From: Bacteroidales bacterium
GTDB taxonomy: Bacteria > Bacteroidota > Bacteroidia > Bacteroidales > ML635J-15
Assembly: GCA_028696755.1 (NCBI GenBank)
Contig: JAQVGK010000265.1
Span: forward strand, 1 to 5,468
Direction of reading: 5' to 3'
Length of the DNA stretch: 5,468 bases
Shown here: piece by piece, positions 1 to 5,468 of the stretch
Layout of the letters: each line of letters starts with the position of its first letter
How positions within the stretch are numbered: the stretch's first letter is position 1
Notes under the pieces: generated by a model
Database searches by the model: none
What the model was told of the DNA's origin: nothing
Seen by the model: the letters and a program-made list of their open reading frames with translations, nothing else
Position numbers and translations under genes: made by a program

Positions 1-2
1 CT

Positions 3-440
3 TTGATGTCGTCTGCCGATTCGTTTCTGAATATTGTCGCTATGACAGCAGTTCGTGATTTTACAATAAAGGATAGTAACGCAGAAGCCAAATCCAAAAC
101 GTTTAAGAAAGTTAGATGGGCTGTTTTGATATTTGGTGCGGCATCGCTTGCAATGGCATTGTATCTGCCAAATATTGTAGAGCTTTTTATTGCAGGAATC
201 ACGCTAAATATAATTTTTACTCCAGTTGCACTATTGGCTCTGATTAAGAAAGATGTTCACAGATATAAGAAGTCTGCACTAGCAAGCATTCTGGCTGGAA
301 CGATAGTTATTGCTAGCTTATTTGCCATAGGTTTCTTAAGTGGCGACACTGGAATATTAAAGATTGCTTTTGTGCCTGCTACAATTGTTGCAACTATTGC
401 AATGTTTGTTGGGATGGGGTTTGAGAAGAGGAAGGGGTAG
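3..440 (+). CDS. Sodium:solute symporter (SSS family), C-terminal fragment
   Basis: This is the 3' end of a gene cut by the left edge of the window; 145 codons remain and the frame is open to the edge, so the TTG at 3 is not a true start. The first residues, LMSSADSFLN followed by an AVRDF, match the conserved segment of Na+:solute symporters (PutP/SglT type) in which two adjacent hydroxyl residues (here S3 and S4, counting from the first codon) help coordinate Na+ in known family members. After a basic linker (residues 21-37) come hydrophobic segments at about 38-56, 57-82, 91-112 and 119-140, then a short basic tail EKRKG and a TAG stop. The protein would sit in the inner membrane and couple Na+ entry to uptake of an organic solute. 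The substrate (proline, sugar, other) cannot be told from this part. It is convergent with the lipoprotein gene and seems unrelated to it. Confidence 0.82.
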   Translation: MMSSADSFLNIVAMTAVRDFTIKDSNAEAKSKTFKKVRWAVLIFGAASLAMALYLPNIVELFIAGITLNIIFTPVALLALIKKDVHRYKKSALASILAGTIVIASLFAIGFLSGDTGILKIAFVPATIVATIAMFVGMGFEKRKG

Positions 441-540
441 TTTAGAGTAGATTTGGCTTTTTCCCTTGGGTTACTGTATTTGTTAGCGGTAAGCGGTGCG
501 TCGGTGGTATCTGCAAAATCTGGCTATTTTTCTGGCATTG

Positions 541-601
541 TACAAGAAGGCTAAGGCTAAGGCTGAGGCTGAGGAAGCGTTCTGCGCAATTTAGCAGTCT
601 G
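541..601 (+). repeat. Direct repeat copy 1, with GGCTRA hexamer run
   Basis: The first 22 bases (541-562) match 833-854 at 19 of 22 positions. Inside lies a tandem hexamer, GGCTAA twice then GGCTGA twice, at about 549-572. The copy continues with a TTCTG, an AATTT and a final GTCTG, all of which recur in order in the second copy. It differs from that copy mainly by the extra hexamer units and a four-base insertion. Confidence 0.5.
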
Positions 602-610
602 CTATCCCGT

Positions 611-658
611 TAAAATAGAAATTGCATATAGATTAAACCAATGCAATTTACTATTTTA
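611..658. repeat. Long hairpin (17-bp stem, one bulge)
   Basis: The arms TAAAATAGAAATTGCAT (611-627) and ATGCAATTTACTATTTTA (641-658) pair perfectly over 17 bp except for one bulged A at 650; the loop is 13 bases. The flanks GCTAT (601-605) and ATAGGC (658-663) could prolong the stem after an internal loop. No clear T-run follows on the plus strand, so it is not an obvious terminator for the symporter. Confidence 0.65.
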
Positions 659-665
659 TAGGCTT

Positions 666-702
666 GTTAAAGAAAAAATGCAAAGCAATTTCTTCTTTTA
701 AC
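666..702. repeat. Imperfect hairpin with 3-base loop
   Basis: GTTAAAGAAAAAATGC (666-681) can pair with GCAATTTCTTCTTTTAAC (685-702) with two bulges and one mismatch, around a loop AAA. It starts only 8 bases after the preceding hairpin. Confidence 0.45.
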
Positions 703-711
703 GAGGATTCA

Positions 712-726
712 CGAGCCTGTGGCTCG
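712..726. repeat. Short GC-rich hairpin CGAGCC-TGT-GGCTCG
   Basis: A perfect 6-bp stem with a 3-base loop, the third hairpin in a row. There is no T-run after it, so I do not call it a terminator. Confidence 0.5.
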
Positions 727-760
727 GAACCGATTACAGGGATAGTAGGGAGTTGCTAGT

Positions 761-800
761 TGGTAGATACTGCACTGCACGTCATAGCAGTATGCCACCA
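761..800. repeat. Imperfect inverted repeat
   Basis: TGGTAGATACTGC (761-773) faces GCAGTATGCCACCA (787-800). The inner 7 bp (ATACTGC/GCAGTAT) and the outer TGGT/ACCA pair perfectly; the bases between are mismatched or bulged. The loop is 13 bases. Confidence 0.45.
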
Positions 801-832
801 ATTACCGATTACAGATTTTACCGATTAGCGCT

Positions 833-876
833 TACAAAAAAGCAAAGGCTAAGGTGGCTTTCTGTAAATTTGTCTG
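833..876 (+). repeat. Direct repeat copy 2 (shorter)
   Basis: Matches the copy at 541-601: the first 22 bases are 19/22 identical, followed by TTCTG, AATTT and GTCTG in the same order. It lacks the expanded hexamer run. The two copies are about 290 bp apart in the same orientation. Confidence 0.5.
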
Positions 877-986
877 TTTTATTAGGCATACTAGATTTGT
901 AAGCAGTAATCAGTGGTTAGTGCAAAATTTACTAGACTGAGCTCTTCGGGGTTGGCTGTTTTATTTGGCAATAGTTAAATTCGTAA

Positions 987-1001
987 AATGGTGAAACCAT
1001 T
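987..1001. repeat. Small hairpin AATGGT-GAA-ACCATT
   Basis: A perfect 6-bp inverted repeat around a GAA loop in otherwise featureless intergenic DNA. No function can be assigned. Confidence 0.35.
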
Positions 1002-1113
1002 GCTAGTTTTGTTATTTTCCTTTTATAATTGACGTTTATATTTCCTCCCAATGAACTGATAATTCAGAGCATACTATCGTCGGAAATGTAAAGTCGCTAA
1101 TCATTTACAATCC

Positions 1114-1161
1114 TTTTTAACTTTCCATAATCCACCTTAGTGGTTATGGAAACGTTGAAAA
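1114..1161. terminator. Strong intergenic hairpin between convergent genes
   Basis: The core is TTTCCATAATCCAC (1122-1135), loop CTTA, and GTGGTTATGGAAA (1140-1152), perfect apart from one bulged T at 1131. It extends outward through AAC/GTT and TTTT/AAAA pairs with single-base bulges at 1153 and 1157, giving about 20 bp. Read on the minus strand it lies right after the smaller U-tract terminator. Its place between convergent genes suggests a transcription barrier or 3'-end stabiliser. It is not a textbook intrinsic terminator because no clean T-run follows on either strand. Confidence 0.5.
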
Positions 1162-1183
1162 GACTTCGAAGAATAAGGAAGTC
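1158..1183 (-). terminator. Candidate intrinsic terminator of the lipase-lipoprotein operon
   Basis: On the minus strand GACTTC, a 10-base loop and GAAGTC (1183 down to 1162) form a 6-bp stem followed at once by TTTT (1161-1158). It lies about 50 bp beyond the lipoprotein stop codon, the right place to end the operon transcript. The stem is short, so strength is uncertain; the larger hairpin just beyond may help. Confidence 0.5.
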
Positions 1184-1235
1184 GTTGATTTAGAAAGCTG
1201 AGCAGACTGCAGAAACCCTACTTACAAACTTGTGC

Positions 1236-2915
1236 TTACTGTTTCGCAAACTTATAAGTTACGCCGTAATCATCTTTTCGTGTTATGGTGTTTCCGTTAA
1301 TTTCGTATGTTTCCTGACCGCCAGCAACTGTTGTAAATGTAATTTGATTTCCACTTACTTTCCAGGTTCCTTTGGTTCCTCCAATATAGTTTCCGCCAAC
1401 TGGATTATAATCTTCCTGATATGTTCCATCTGCATTAACAGTAAATCGGTGGTAGTTGACCAGTCGTTGACCATCGGAACGTGATACAAACTCATAAACA
1501 CCAGTAGCATTGGTTGTTTTTGGCTTTCTATCTTGATTGTCACGCCCTTTGTTATCTTCATTCTTTTTATCTTCATTATCAATGTCAGATTTATCGTCTT
1601 CCTTATCATTTTCCTTATTGGTACAGAGCTTAATTTCTCCGACATTAATTTCAGTTTTTTTGTTCGGATTAGAAATCTCTTTTTCGACGAAAGAATCTCC
1701 AATACTTATTTTTAGCTTTGAATTTGTCACAACTGTAGGAATTGATAATTCAAATTTACCATCTTTAGTATAAACGTTTGAGAATTCAGGTTCGCCCCAA
1801 GTCAAATTTGCTTGCCCTGCAGTGCTATTTTTATCACAATCCACGATTGTCCCACTAACAACTGTCATTGATGGTACCGAAATATCCAAATTAATTTCTT
1901 CTTTGTCAGATAGTGGCCCAGCGTCGAGTTTAATTTCAAAACCCTTATAATTCATCCCAACGATAAATGTTTTTCCGGCAGGAACAGCAGCTTTATAATT
2001 GCCATCATTGTCGGTAACTGCAGTTGTTTGAAATACCTTTACTTTCTGGCCTTTTATTGGTCTTCCACTGCGATCAATAACTCTACCTTTTACGTATCCT
2101 ACCGATTTTTCGGGCAATCCAATTGCCCAAGCACTGAAATGACTGGTTTGTGCAATATAGTATCCAGATTCCTTAACAGCATAGCTTTCAAACTCCCATA
2201 AGCCATTTTCCTCGTTAAACGAATACATTTCCATTTCATCTGGCATATAGTTTCGATCTTGATATGGGATAGCAATTTGTATAGTTGCATCTTTCTTTAA
2301 ATCAACAGGACCTCTATTATCAGAAATCTCGATAAACATTAAACCATAGGCATACAAGACGATTTCTTTACCATTTTTATCTTTACCTTTTAAATTTTCG
2401 CCTGGAACGAGATTTCCAAAACTATAATCGTTCGAGGGAATAAATGAGAAATTTAGATTTATACTTGCATCGTTCGATTTGAAGGACCCAGAAGGGATAT
2501 ATAACGTTGATCCATCTGCAACTCTAAGTTCGGCACCCTGCAAAACAGAAACTCTTGATCCTGTGCCAAAACCATTTTTTGTGCTCCCATGGGGCATCAG
2601 AGCAATTTCAATCTGATTGATTTCTTTTGGTTCCGAAATTACAACAGAGTTTTTGTAATAATTGTCTTTTTGAAAATGAACGATAATTTTATCATTAGTC
2701 AATTCCAATTCATCGAAAAGAAAACTGCCGGTCTCTGATGTGATAAATTCAGCATCGTTAACAATTACTTTTACCCCTTCTAATGGATAGTTATTATTAT
2801 CGGTTACTACGCCAGAAATTACCAAAGTGTTTTTGTTTTTTTTCTGTGAAAAATCACATGAACCAAGCACTGTTAAAAGTGCCAAAGCGATTACTAATAA
2901 GCATTTTGTTTTCAT
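1236..2915 (-). CDS. Multi-domain lipoprotein: three CarboxypepD_reg-like modules, ZU5/UPA-like region, lipocalin-like C terminus
   Basis: A 559-aa exported lipoprotein. Residues 1-20 form a lipoprotein signal (MKTK, hydrophobic core, LGSC) with Cys20 as the lipidated residue. Residues 32-108 are a CarboxypepD_reg-like Ig fold (SGVVTD...PLEGVKV). Residues about 118-266 resemble a ZU5/UPA-like beta region: a G-x-V-x-x-P-S-G-S-F-like segment (PSGSF, 141-145), then PVDLKKDATIQIAIPY, a W at 240, and the ending TSHFSAWAIG with HFS at 259-261. Residues 274-347 and 351-431 are two more CarboxypepD_reg-like modules (GRVIDRSGRPIKGQKVKV; GTIVDCDKNSTAGQ). A linker at 433-466 is almost entirely D, E, K, N and R. 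Residues 471-559 look like a lipocalin-like domain (GVYEF..., GTWKVSGNQITF, ending YKFAKQ). The start is fixed by the ATGA overlap with the lipase gene. No enzyme motif is seen, so a binding or structural envelope role beside the lipase is inferred. Export to the outer surface is undecided. Confidence 0.85.
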   Translation of the reverse strand: MKTKCLLVIALALLTVLGSCDFSQKKNKNTLVISGVVTDNNNYPLEGVKVIVNDAEFITSETGSFLFDELELTNDKIIVHFQKDNYYKNSVVISEPKEINQIEIALMPHGSTKNGFGTGSRVSVLQGAELRVADGSTLYIPSGSFKSNDASINLNFSFIPSNDYSFGNLVPGENLKGKDKNGKEIVLYAYGLMFIEISDNRGPVDLKKDATIQIAIPYQDRNYMPDEMEMYSFNEENGLWEFESYAVKESGYYIAQTSHFSAWAIGLPEKSVGYVKGRVIDRSGRPIKGQKVKVFQTTAVTDNDGNYKAAVPAGKTFIVGMNYKGFEIKLDAGPLSDKEEINLDISVPSMTVVSGTIVDCDKNSTAGQANLTWGEPEFSNVYTKDGKFELSIPTVVTNSKLKISIGDSFVEKEISNPNKKTEINVGEIKLCTNKENDKEDDKSDIDNEDKKNEDNKGRDNQDRKPKTTNATGVYEFVSRSDGQRLVNYHRFTVNADGTYQEDYNPVGGNYIGGTKGTWKVSGNQITFTTVAGGQETYEINGNTITRKDDYGVTYKFAKQ

Positions 2916-5230
2916 TTCTTTCTCCTTTTTCTTATTATTAATACTAAAACGATTACAATTATTATGAAGAAAATAAATCCAAATCCGAGAACAACAAAAC
3001 CAATAAGCATATCAGAGTTGTCTTCTGAATTTGAGCTGCTTTTGCGACCTTCGGTTTCGGCATCATCGCTTCCATCTTCTTCTTTAATGGTTTTCCCTAA
3101 ATCAATGCACCAATCGGGTTTGCGATAATTAGTTTCTTTAATTTTTTTGCCCGAAATTATTACAGCTTGATCTTCGGAGACCACAACTGGTTGATATTTT
3201 GGTGTAATGTCGGTACTTATTTCCATGTTACCTTCGATACCAAAGACTTTAATTTCGTCAAGATTTTCGATTGCAAATTCTGTATCTAGTCCCCTGATGT
3301 ATGCTAGAGGACTAAAAACATGTACGCCGTCTTTAATGATGCCATAATTTCTGTTGTGTAAGCTAACGATAAAATGACTACCGTCTTCTTTAACACTTTT
3401 AAATGAGGCTTTTCCTTTAAACATTCTTACCTCCATTTGGTGAGGACTGCAATTTTGAATATAGAGTTCAGTATCTTCCTCCATAAAAATCGAACCCCAA
3501 ATCTTGTTTCCTGCCTTTAAATGGATTACAGCTTTACCATCTTTTGTAATTATTGCATCAGTTAGGCTAATTGCCGAGGGAAATGCTTTAATTTTTTCTT
3601 CGATAAATTCATCGCCTTTATAAAATCCTCGATAAACTTCGCCTTTCGATGCTTTCGAAAGCTCGGGATAAACCATTAAATTTCTGGCAGGCTTAATGTT
3701 GGATTGAAGCCAATTAAGAATTTGCTTTTCAACATCAGGATGGTCGGTAAGTGCATATCCTCCTGTAAGGTCGGAAGAATGTGGTACATCATATAATACA
3801 AACGAGCTAACCATGTTAAGATATGCAGAGTTTGACCATACAACGTAATCCCAAGGCACAGTATAAATATTTCCATACTGAATTCCTTTGATTAAATGAG
3901 AGCCACTAACTTCGCCAGAGTTTAATCTTTTAAGGAAAGTGCTGTTTTCTTTTAATTGTTTAATGCCGATTTGATGTTTGTTATACCATGAGGCTCCTTG
4001 TTTTCCAGCCCAATATCCAATCCAATCGTAAAAATTATCATCATTTCCAACTCCATGATGAGGGGTTCCAACTGTTATTAGTTTTCTTACATTTTTGTCA
4101 TAAATCTTGCTTTGCACATATTCTCTAGCGATTAAGCCTCCCATTGAGTGACAAATTAGGTCAACCTTCTGAACTTTAATACCACATTTCCCAAAATAAT
4201 CGTTGATGTTTTGTTTAAGTAGTTTCGATTGGTCCTCAATTGAACCATTACCAGCATTATAATTATGGGTAAACGTGAAATAACCCTTGTCGGAAAGTTG
4301 CGAACTCATCTTGCCCCATGTTCCGGCAGAGCCTAAAAAACCATGAACGAAAAATATCGGTGTTCTGCAAACATTTACAATTACAGTGTCGGTGACATAA
4401 TCATTATTATGGTTAGAGTAAGAAACAATTATTTCAATTGGAATGGTTTTTTTACTCTGAAAATCGTAATTATTCATGTCCCTTTTTACCAATTTCGATT
4501 CAGAGTTCTTATCCCAATACTCTTGCGAAATGTATTTTGGTGGATAATAACTAATTTTTGCATATCCAGCTTCGTCTAGAGGCACGCTAAAGGAGTTCTG
4601 AGACTGATATTGACCATCGAAAAGATTTTTTCCTTTTATATTCCCCAACTTTGGATCACAAATACTAACACTCTTATTCCCAGGGTAATTTAAGTATAAA
4701 TCTAGGTAAGATACGCCATCGGTAGCAACAGTATTAAACTCTATTTTACCGTTTGATTCGTACTCTGTTTTATACATTGTAGAATCGGCTTTTACATCTT
4801 TAATAATGTCAACTTTTACTTTACATGCCTTAGCCTGATATGACCCATGAGAGCCGTTGACAGTAATCATGTATGACTTAAATGAATCGTCTCGATTATA
4901 CTTTTTGAAATACCTTTCATAATCAAAGATGACGTCACAGCCTACTTTGTCCAAAACTGTAACCCAAACATCGTACTTGTTTTTACAAACCATAGTAATC
5001 CCATCTGATTGTCCAGAAATTAGAGTAAAAACCAATGACACACTATCTAAGGTGCTTTTGCTTAATTCAAGATGTTTGCCTCCCGAATCTTTGTCTCCGG
5101 TTCCAAAGTTTTCAACTGTGCCAATTGTGTGTCGTACTTTTATTGTTTTTTGCTTTTGTCCGAACGATATAAACGGAATTATTAGCAATGATGAAATTAA
5201 ACAGGCAAATAGTTTTACTCTCATAAACAT
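2912..5230 (-). CDS. Exported membrane-anchored lipase with FecR-like domain
   Basis: A 772-aa protein of unusual architecture. Residues 1-24 are a signal peptide (MRVK, hydrophobic core, ISFGQ). Residues about 25-288 are beta-rich and not recognised by me. Residues about 290-510 are an alpha/beta-hydrolase of the lipase type: the oxyanion-region PIFFVHGFLGSAGTW (HG at 296-297), nucleophile elbow CHSMGG with Ser362, the lipase hallmark GTPHHG (388-393), a likely acid Asp461 in PWDYVVWSNSAY, and a likely catalytic His484 or His497. Residues about 548-672 are FecR-like, ending SPLAYIRGLDTEFAIEN...KVFGIEGNMEIS. After an acidic/Ser linker (716-740) comes a transmembrane helix (741-765) and the tail RKRRKK, which predicts the bulk outside the cytoplasm and the tail inside. 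Likely substrate: an ester lipid or acyl ester; unknown. The start at 5230 is supported by the promoter; Met3 is a possible alternative start. First gene of the operon. Confidence 0.88.
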   Translation of the reverse strand: MFMRVKLFACLISSLLIIPFISFGQKQKTIKVRHTIGTVENFGTGDKDSGGKHLELSKSTLDSVSLVFTLISGQSDGITMVCKNKYDVWVTVLDKVGCDVIFDYERYFKKYNRDDSFKSYMITVNGSHGSYQAKACKVKVDIIKDVKADSTMYKTEYESNGKIEFNTVATDGVSYLDLYLNYPGNKSVSICDPKLGNIKGKNLFDGQYQSQNSFSVPLDEAGYAKISYYPPKYISQEYWDKNSESKLVKRDMNNYDFQSKKTIPIEIIVSYSNHNNDYVTDTVIVNVCRTPIFFVHGFLGSAGTWGKMSSQLSDKGYFTFTHNYNAGNGSIEDQSKLLKQNINDYFGKCGIKVQKVDLICHSMGGLIAREYVQSKIYDKNVRKLITVGTPHHGVGNDDNFYDWIGYWAGKQGASWYNKHQIGIKQLKENSTFLKRLNSGEVSGSHLIKGIQYGNIYTVPWDYVVWSNSAYLNMVSSFVLYDVPHSSDLTGGYALTDHPDVEKQILNWLQSNIKPARNLMVYPELSKASKGEVYRGFYKGDEFIEEKIKAFPSAISLTDAIITKDGKAVIHLKAGNKIWGSIFMEEDTELYIQNCSPHQMEVRMFKGKASFKSVKEDGSHFIVSLHNRNYGIIKDGVHVFSPLAYIRGLDTEFAIENLDEIKVFGIEGNMEISTDITPKYQPVVVSEDQAVIISGKKIKETNYRKPDWCIDLGKTIKEEDGSDDAETEGRKSSSNSEDNSDMLIGFVVLGFGFIFFIIIVIVLVLIIRKRRKK
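2916..2927 (-). promoter_or_regulatory. AAGGAG ribosome binding site and ATGA stop-start overlap
   Basis: AAGGAG (2927-2922) stands 6 bases before the lipoprotein ATG (2915-2913), inside the Arg/Lys codons that end the lipase gene. The lipase TGA (2914-2912) overlaps this ATG as ATGA. Bacteroidota genes usually lack such Shine-Dalgarno sequences, so it may be a by-product of the basic tail; the overlap itself points to translational coupling. Confidence 0.55.
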
Positions 5231-5260
5231 ATATTTAGGGGATTAAAAATACTCATTGAG

Positions 5261-5291
5261 CAAATTTAAAGAATCTTTTTCGTAAATCAAA
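5261..5291 (-). promoter_or_regulatory. Bacteroidota-type promoter of the lipase-lipoprotein operon
   Basis: On the minus strand TTTG (5291-5288) is followed after 19 bases by TAAATTTG (5268-5261), fitting the TTTG / TAnnTTTG consensus and spacing of Bacteroides primary sigma promoters. The transcript would start near 5254 and leave a 5' leader of about 25 bases before the ATG at 5230. Confidence 0.65.
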
Positions 5292-5346
5292 AATTTACTA
5301 TCATTTTAACGATAAATAAAATCACCATAGATCCAAAAAAATATAC

Positions 5347-5354
5347 TACCTTTG
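5347..5354 (+). promoter_or_regulatory. Bacteroidota -7 element TACCTTTG, plus strand
   Basis: TACCTTTG matches the TAnnTTTG consensus exactly and lies 23 bases before the ATG at 5378, the usual distance for this phylum. No clear TTTG is seen at the -33 position (about 5323-5327). It is divergent from the lipase operon promoter, about 80 bp away. Confidence 0.6.
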
Positions 5355-5377
5355 CGCCCTGAATTAAAAATTAAAGA

Positions 5378-5468
5378 ATGTAATTATTTGAAAACTATGG
5401 ACTGGGTGAAGAGATTATTGCGGCCATAACAGAACTAGGGTTCGAAAACCAAAAACCATAACAAAAAA
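5378..5468 (+). pseudogene. DEAD-box RNA helicase N terminus, interrupted by two in-frame TAA codons
   Basis: From the ATG at 5378 the frame reads M, stop, then LFENYGLGEEIIAAITELGFEN, QKP, stop, QK to the window edge. This closely resembles the N-terminal Q-motif region of DEAD-box RNA helicases, where F-x-x-x-G-L, I-x-x-A-I, G-F-E and then P-T-P-I-Q are expected; the aromatic residue and GFE are present but PTPIQ reads QKP-stop-Q. A TAnnTTTG element lies upstream at the right distance, as for a real gene start. The TAA codons are at 5381-5383 and 5459-5461. TAA ends the lipoprotein gene normally, so a recoded TAA is unlikely. Either this is a decayed gene or the sequence near the right edge carries errors. 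Only 91 bases are visible, so the family call rests on about 25 residues. Confidence 0.45.

Larger units (their letters stand above)
441..1235. other. Long intergenic region, repeat- and hairpin-rich, no convincing gene
   Basis: About 800 bp between two convergent genes. I see no open frame with a recognisable product, no tRNA or rRNA signature and no TAnnTTTG promoter that I would defend. It contains a tandem hexamer, a degenerate direct repeat, several inverted repeats and three copies of ACCGATTA (729-736, 804-811, 820-827). Base composition is somewhat richer in G and C than the rest of the window in its first half. These features look like interspersed intergenic repeats or the remains of a small element rather than protein coding sequence; the individual parts are listed separately. 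Confidence 0.6.

Noticed and set aside
496..594. A short plus-strand frame from GTG encoding a hydrophobic stretch followed by KKAKAKAEAEE and a stop
   Set aside because: Its Lys/Ala/Glu run is just the translation of the GGCTRA hexamer repeat, there is no promoter or convincing start, and the related copy at 833 does not keep the same downstream protein.
441..1235. CRISPR array, tRNA or attachment site in the intergenic region
   Set aside because: The repeats are few, degenerate and unevenly spaced; no cloverleaf or GGTTCGAAT-like arm was found; no integrase or cas gene is in the window.
1230..1484. Plus-strand open frame of 84 codons
   Set aside because: It lies opposite the well-supported lipoprotein C-terminal domain and encodes nothing recognisable; it is a shadow frame.
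1355..1773. Several short frames on both strands opposite or out of frame with the charged linker
   Set aside because: They arise from the low-complexity Asp/Glu/Lys/Asn codons of the lipoprotein linker, which leave other frames open by composition.
1236..5230. Type VI secretion lipase effector with immunity lipoprotein
   Set aside because: The lipase has a Sec signal peptide and a C-terminal membrane anchor and no effector-associated domain (VgrG, PAAR, Hcp or MIX) is seen nearby, so I keep this only as a weak analogy.
4929..5246. Plus-strand open frame of 105 codons antisense to the lipase N terminus
   Set aside because: It covers the lipase signal peptide region, lacks a promoter, and its product has no recognisable domain.
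5378..5468. TAA read as a sense codon (recoded genetic code)
   Set aside because: The lipoprotein gene ends with TAA exactly at the end of its lipocalin-like domain, so TAA works as a stop in this genome.

Overview
The window looks like chromosomal DNA of a Bacteroidota (Bacteroidetes) bacterium, probably of the Bacteroidales/Marinilabiliales/Cytophagales type. The grounds are AT-rich DNA, two promoter candidates with the phylum's TAnnTTTG -7 element, a signal peptide ending in FGQ, an SSC-type lipoprotein signal with carboxypeptidase-regulatory-like (CarboxypepD_reg) Ig folds, and a FecR-like domain. No species call is possible from sequence reading alone.

Layout. (1) Positions 1-440, plus strand: the C-terminal end of a sodium:solute symporter (SSS family) whose start lies upstream of the window. 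(2) Positions 441-1235: about 800 bp with no convincing gene. It is rich in inverted and direct repeats: a row of hairpins at 611-726, another at 761-800, a degenerate direct repeat (541-601 and 833-876) with a GGCTRA hexamer run, and two strong hairpins at 1114-1183 between the convergent genes. (3) Positions 1236-5230, minus strand: a two-gene operon. The upstream gene (2912-5230) encodes a 772-aa exported, membrane-anchored protein with a new-looking N-terminal beta-rich region, an alpha/beta-hydrolase lipase domain, a FecR-like domain and a C-terminal transmembrane anchor. The downstream gene (1236-2915) overlaps it by ATGA and encodes a 559-aa lipoprotein with three CarboxypepD_reg-like modules, a ZU5/UPA-like region ending in an HFS motif, a charged linker and a lipocalin-like C-terminal domain. 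(4) Positions 5231-5468: a divergent promoter region, followed on the plus strand by what reads as the N terminus of a DEAD-box RNA helicase, but with two in-frame TAA codons.

How the genes may work together. The lipase and the lipoprotein share one promoter, overlap at stop and start, and are both predicted to be exported and membrane-bound. They are therefore most likely partners in the cell envelope. The fusion of a lipase to a FecR-like domain, translationally coupled to a multi-Ig lipoprotein, is the most unusual thing in the window. Its actual function cannot be read from the sequence. The symporter and the helicase look like unrelated flanking genes.
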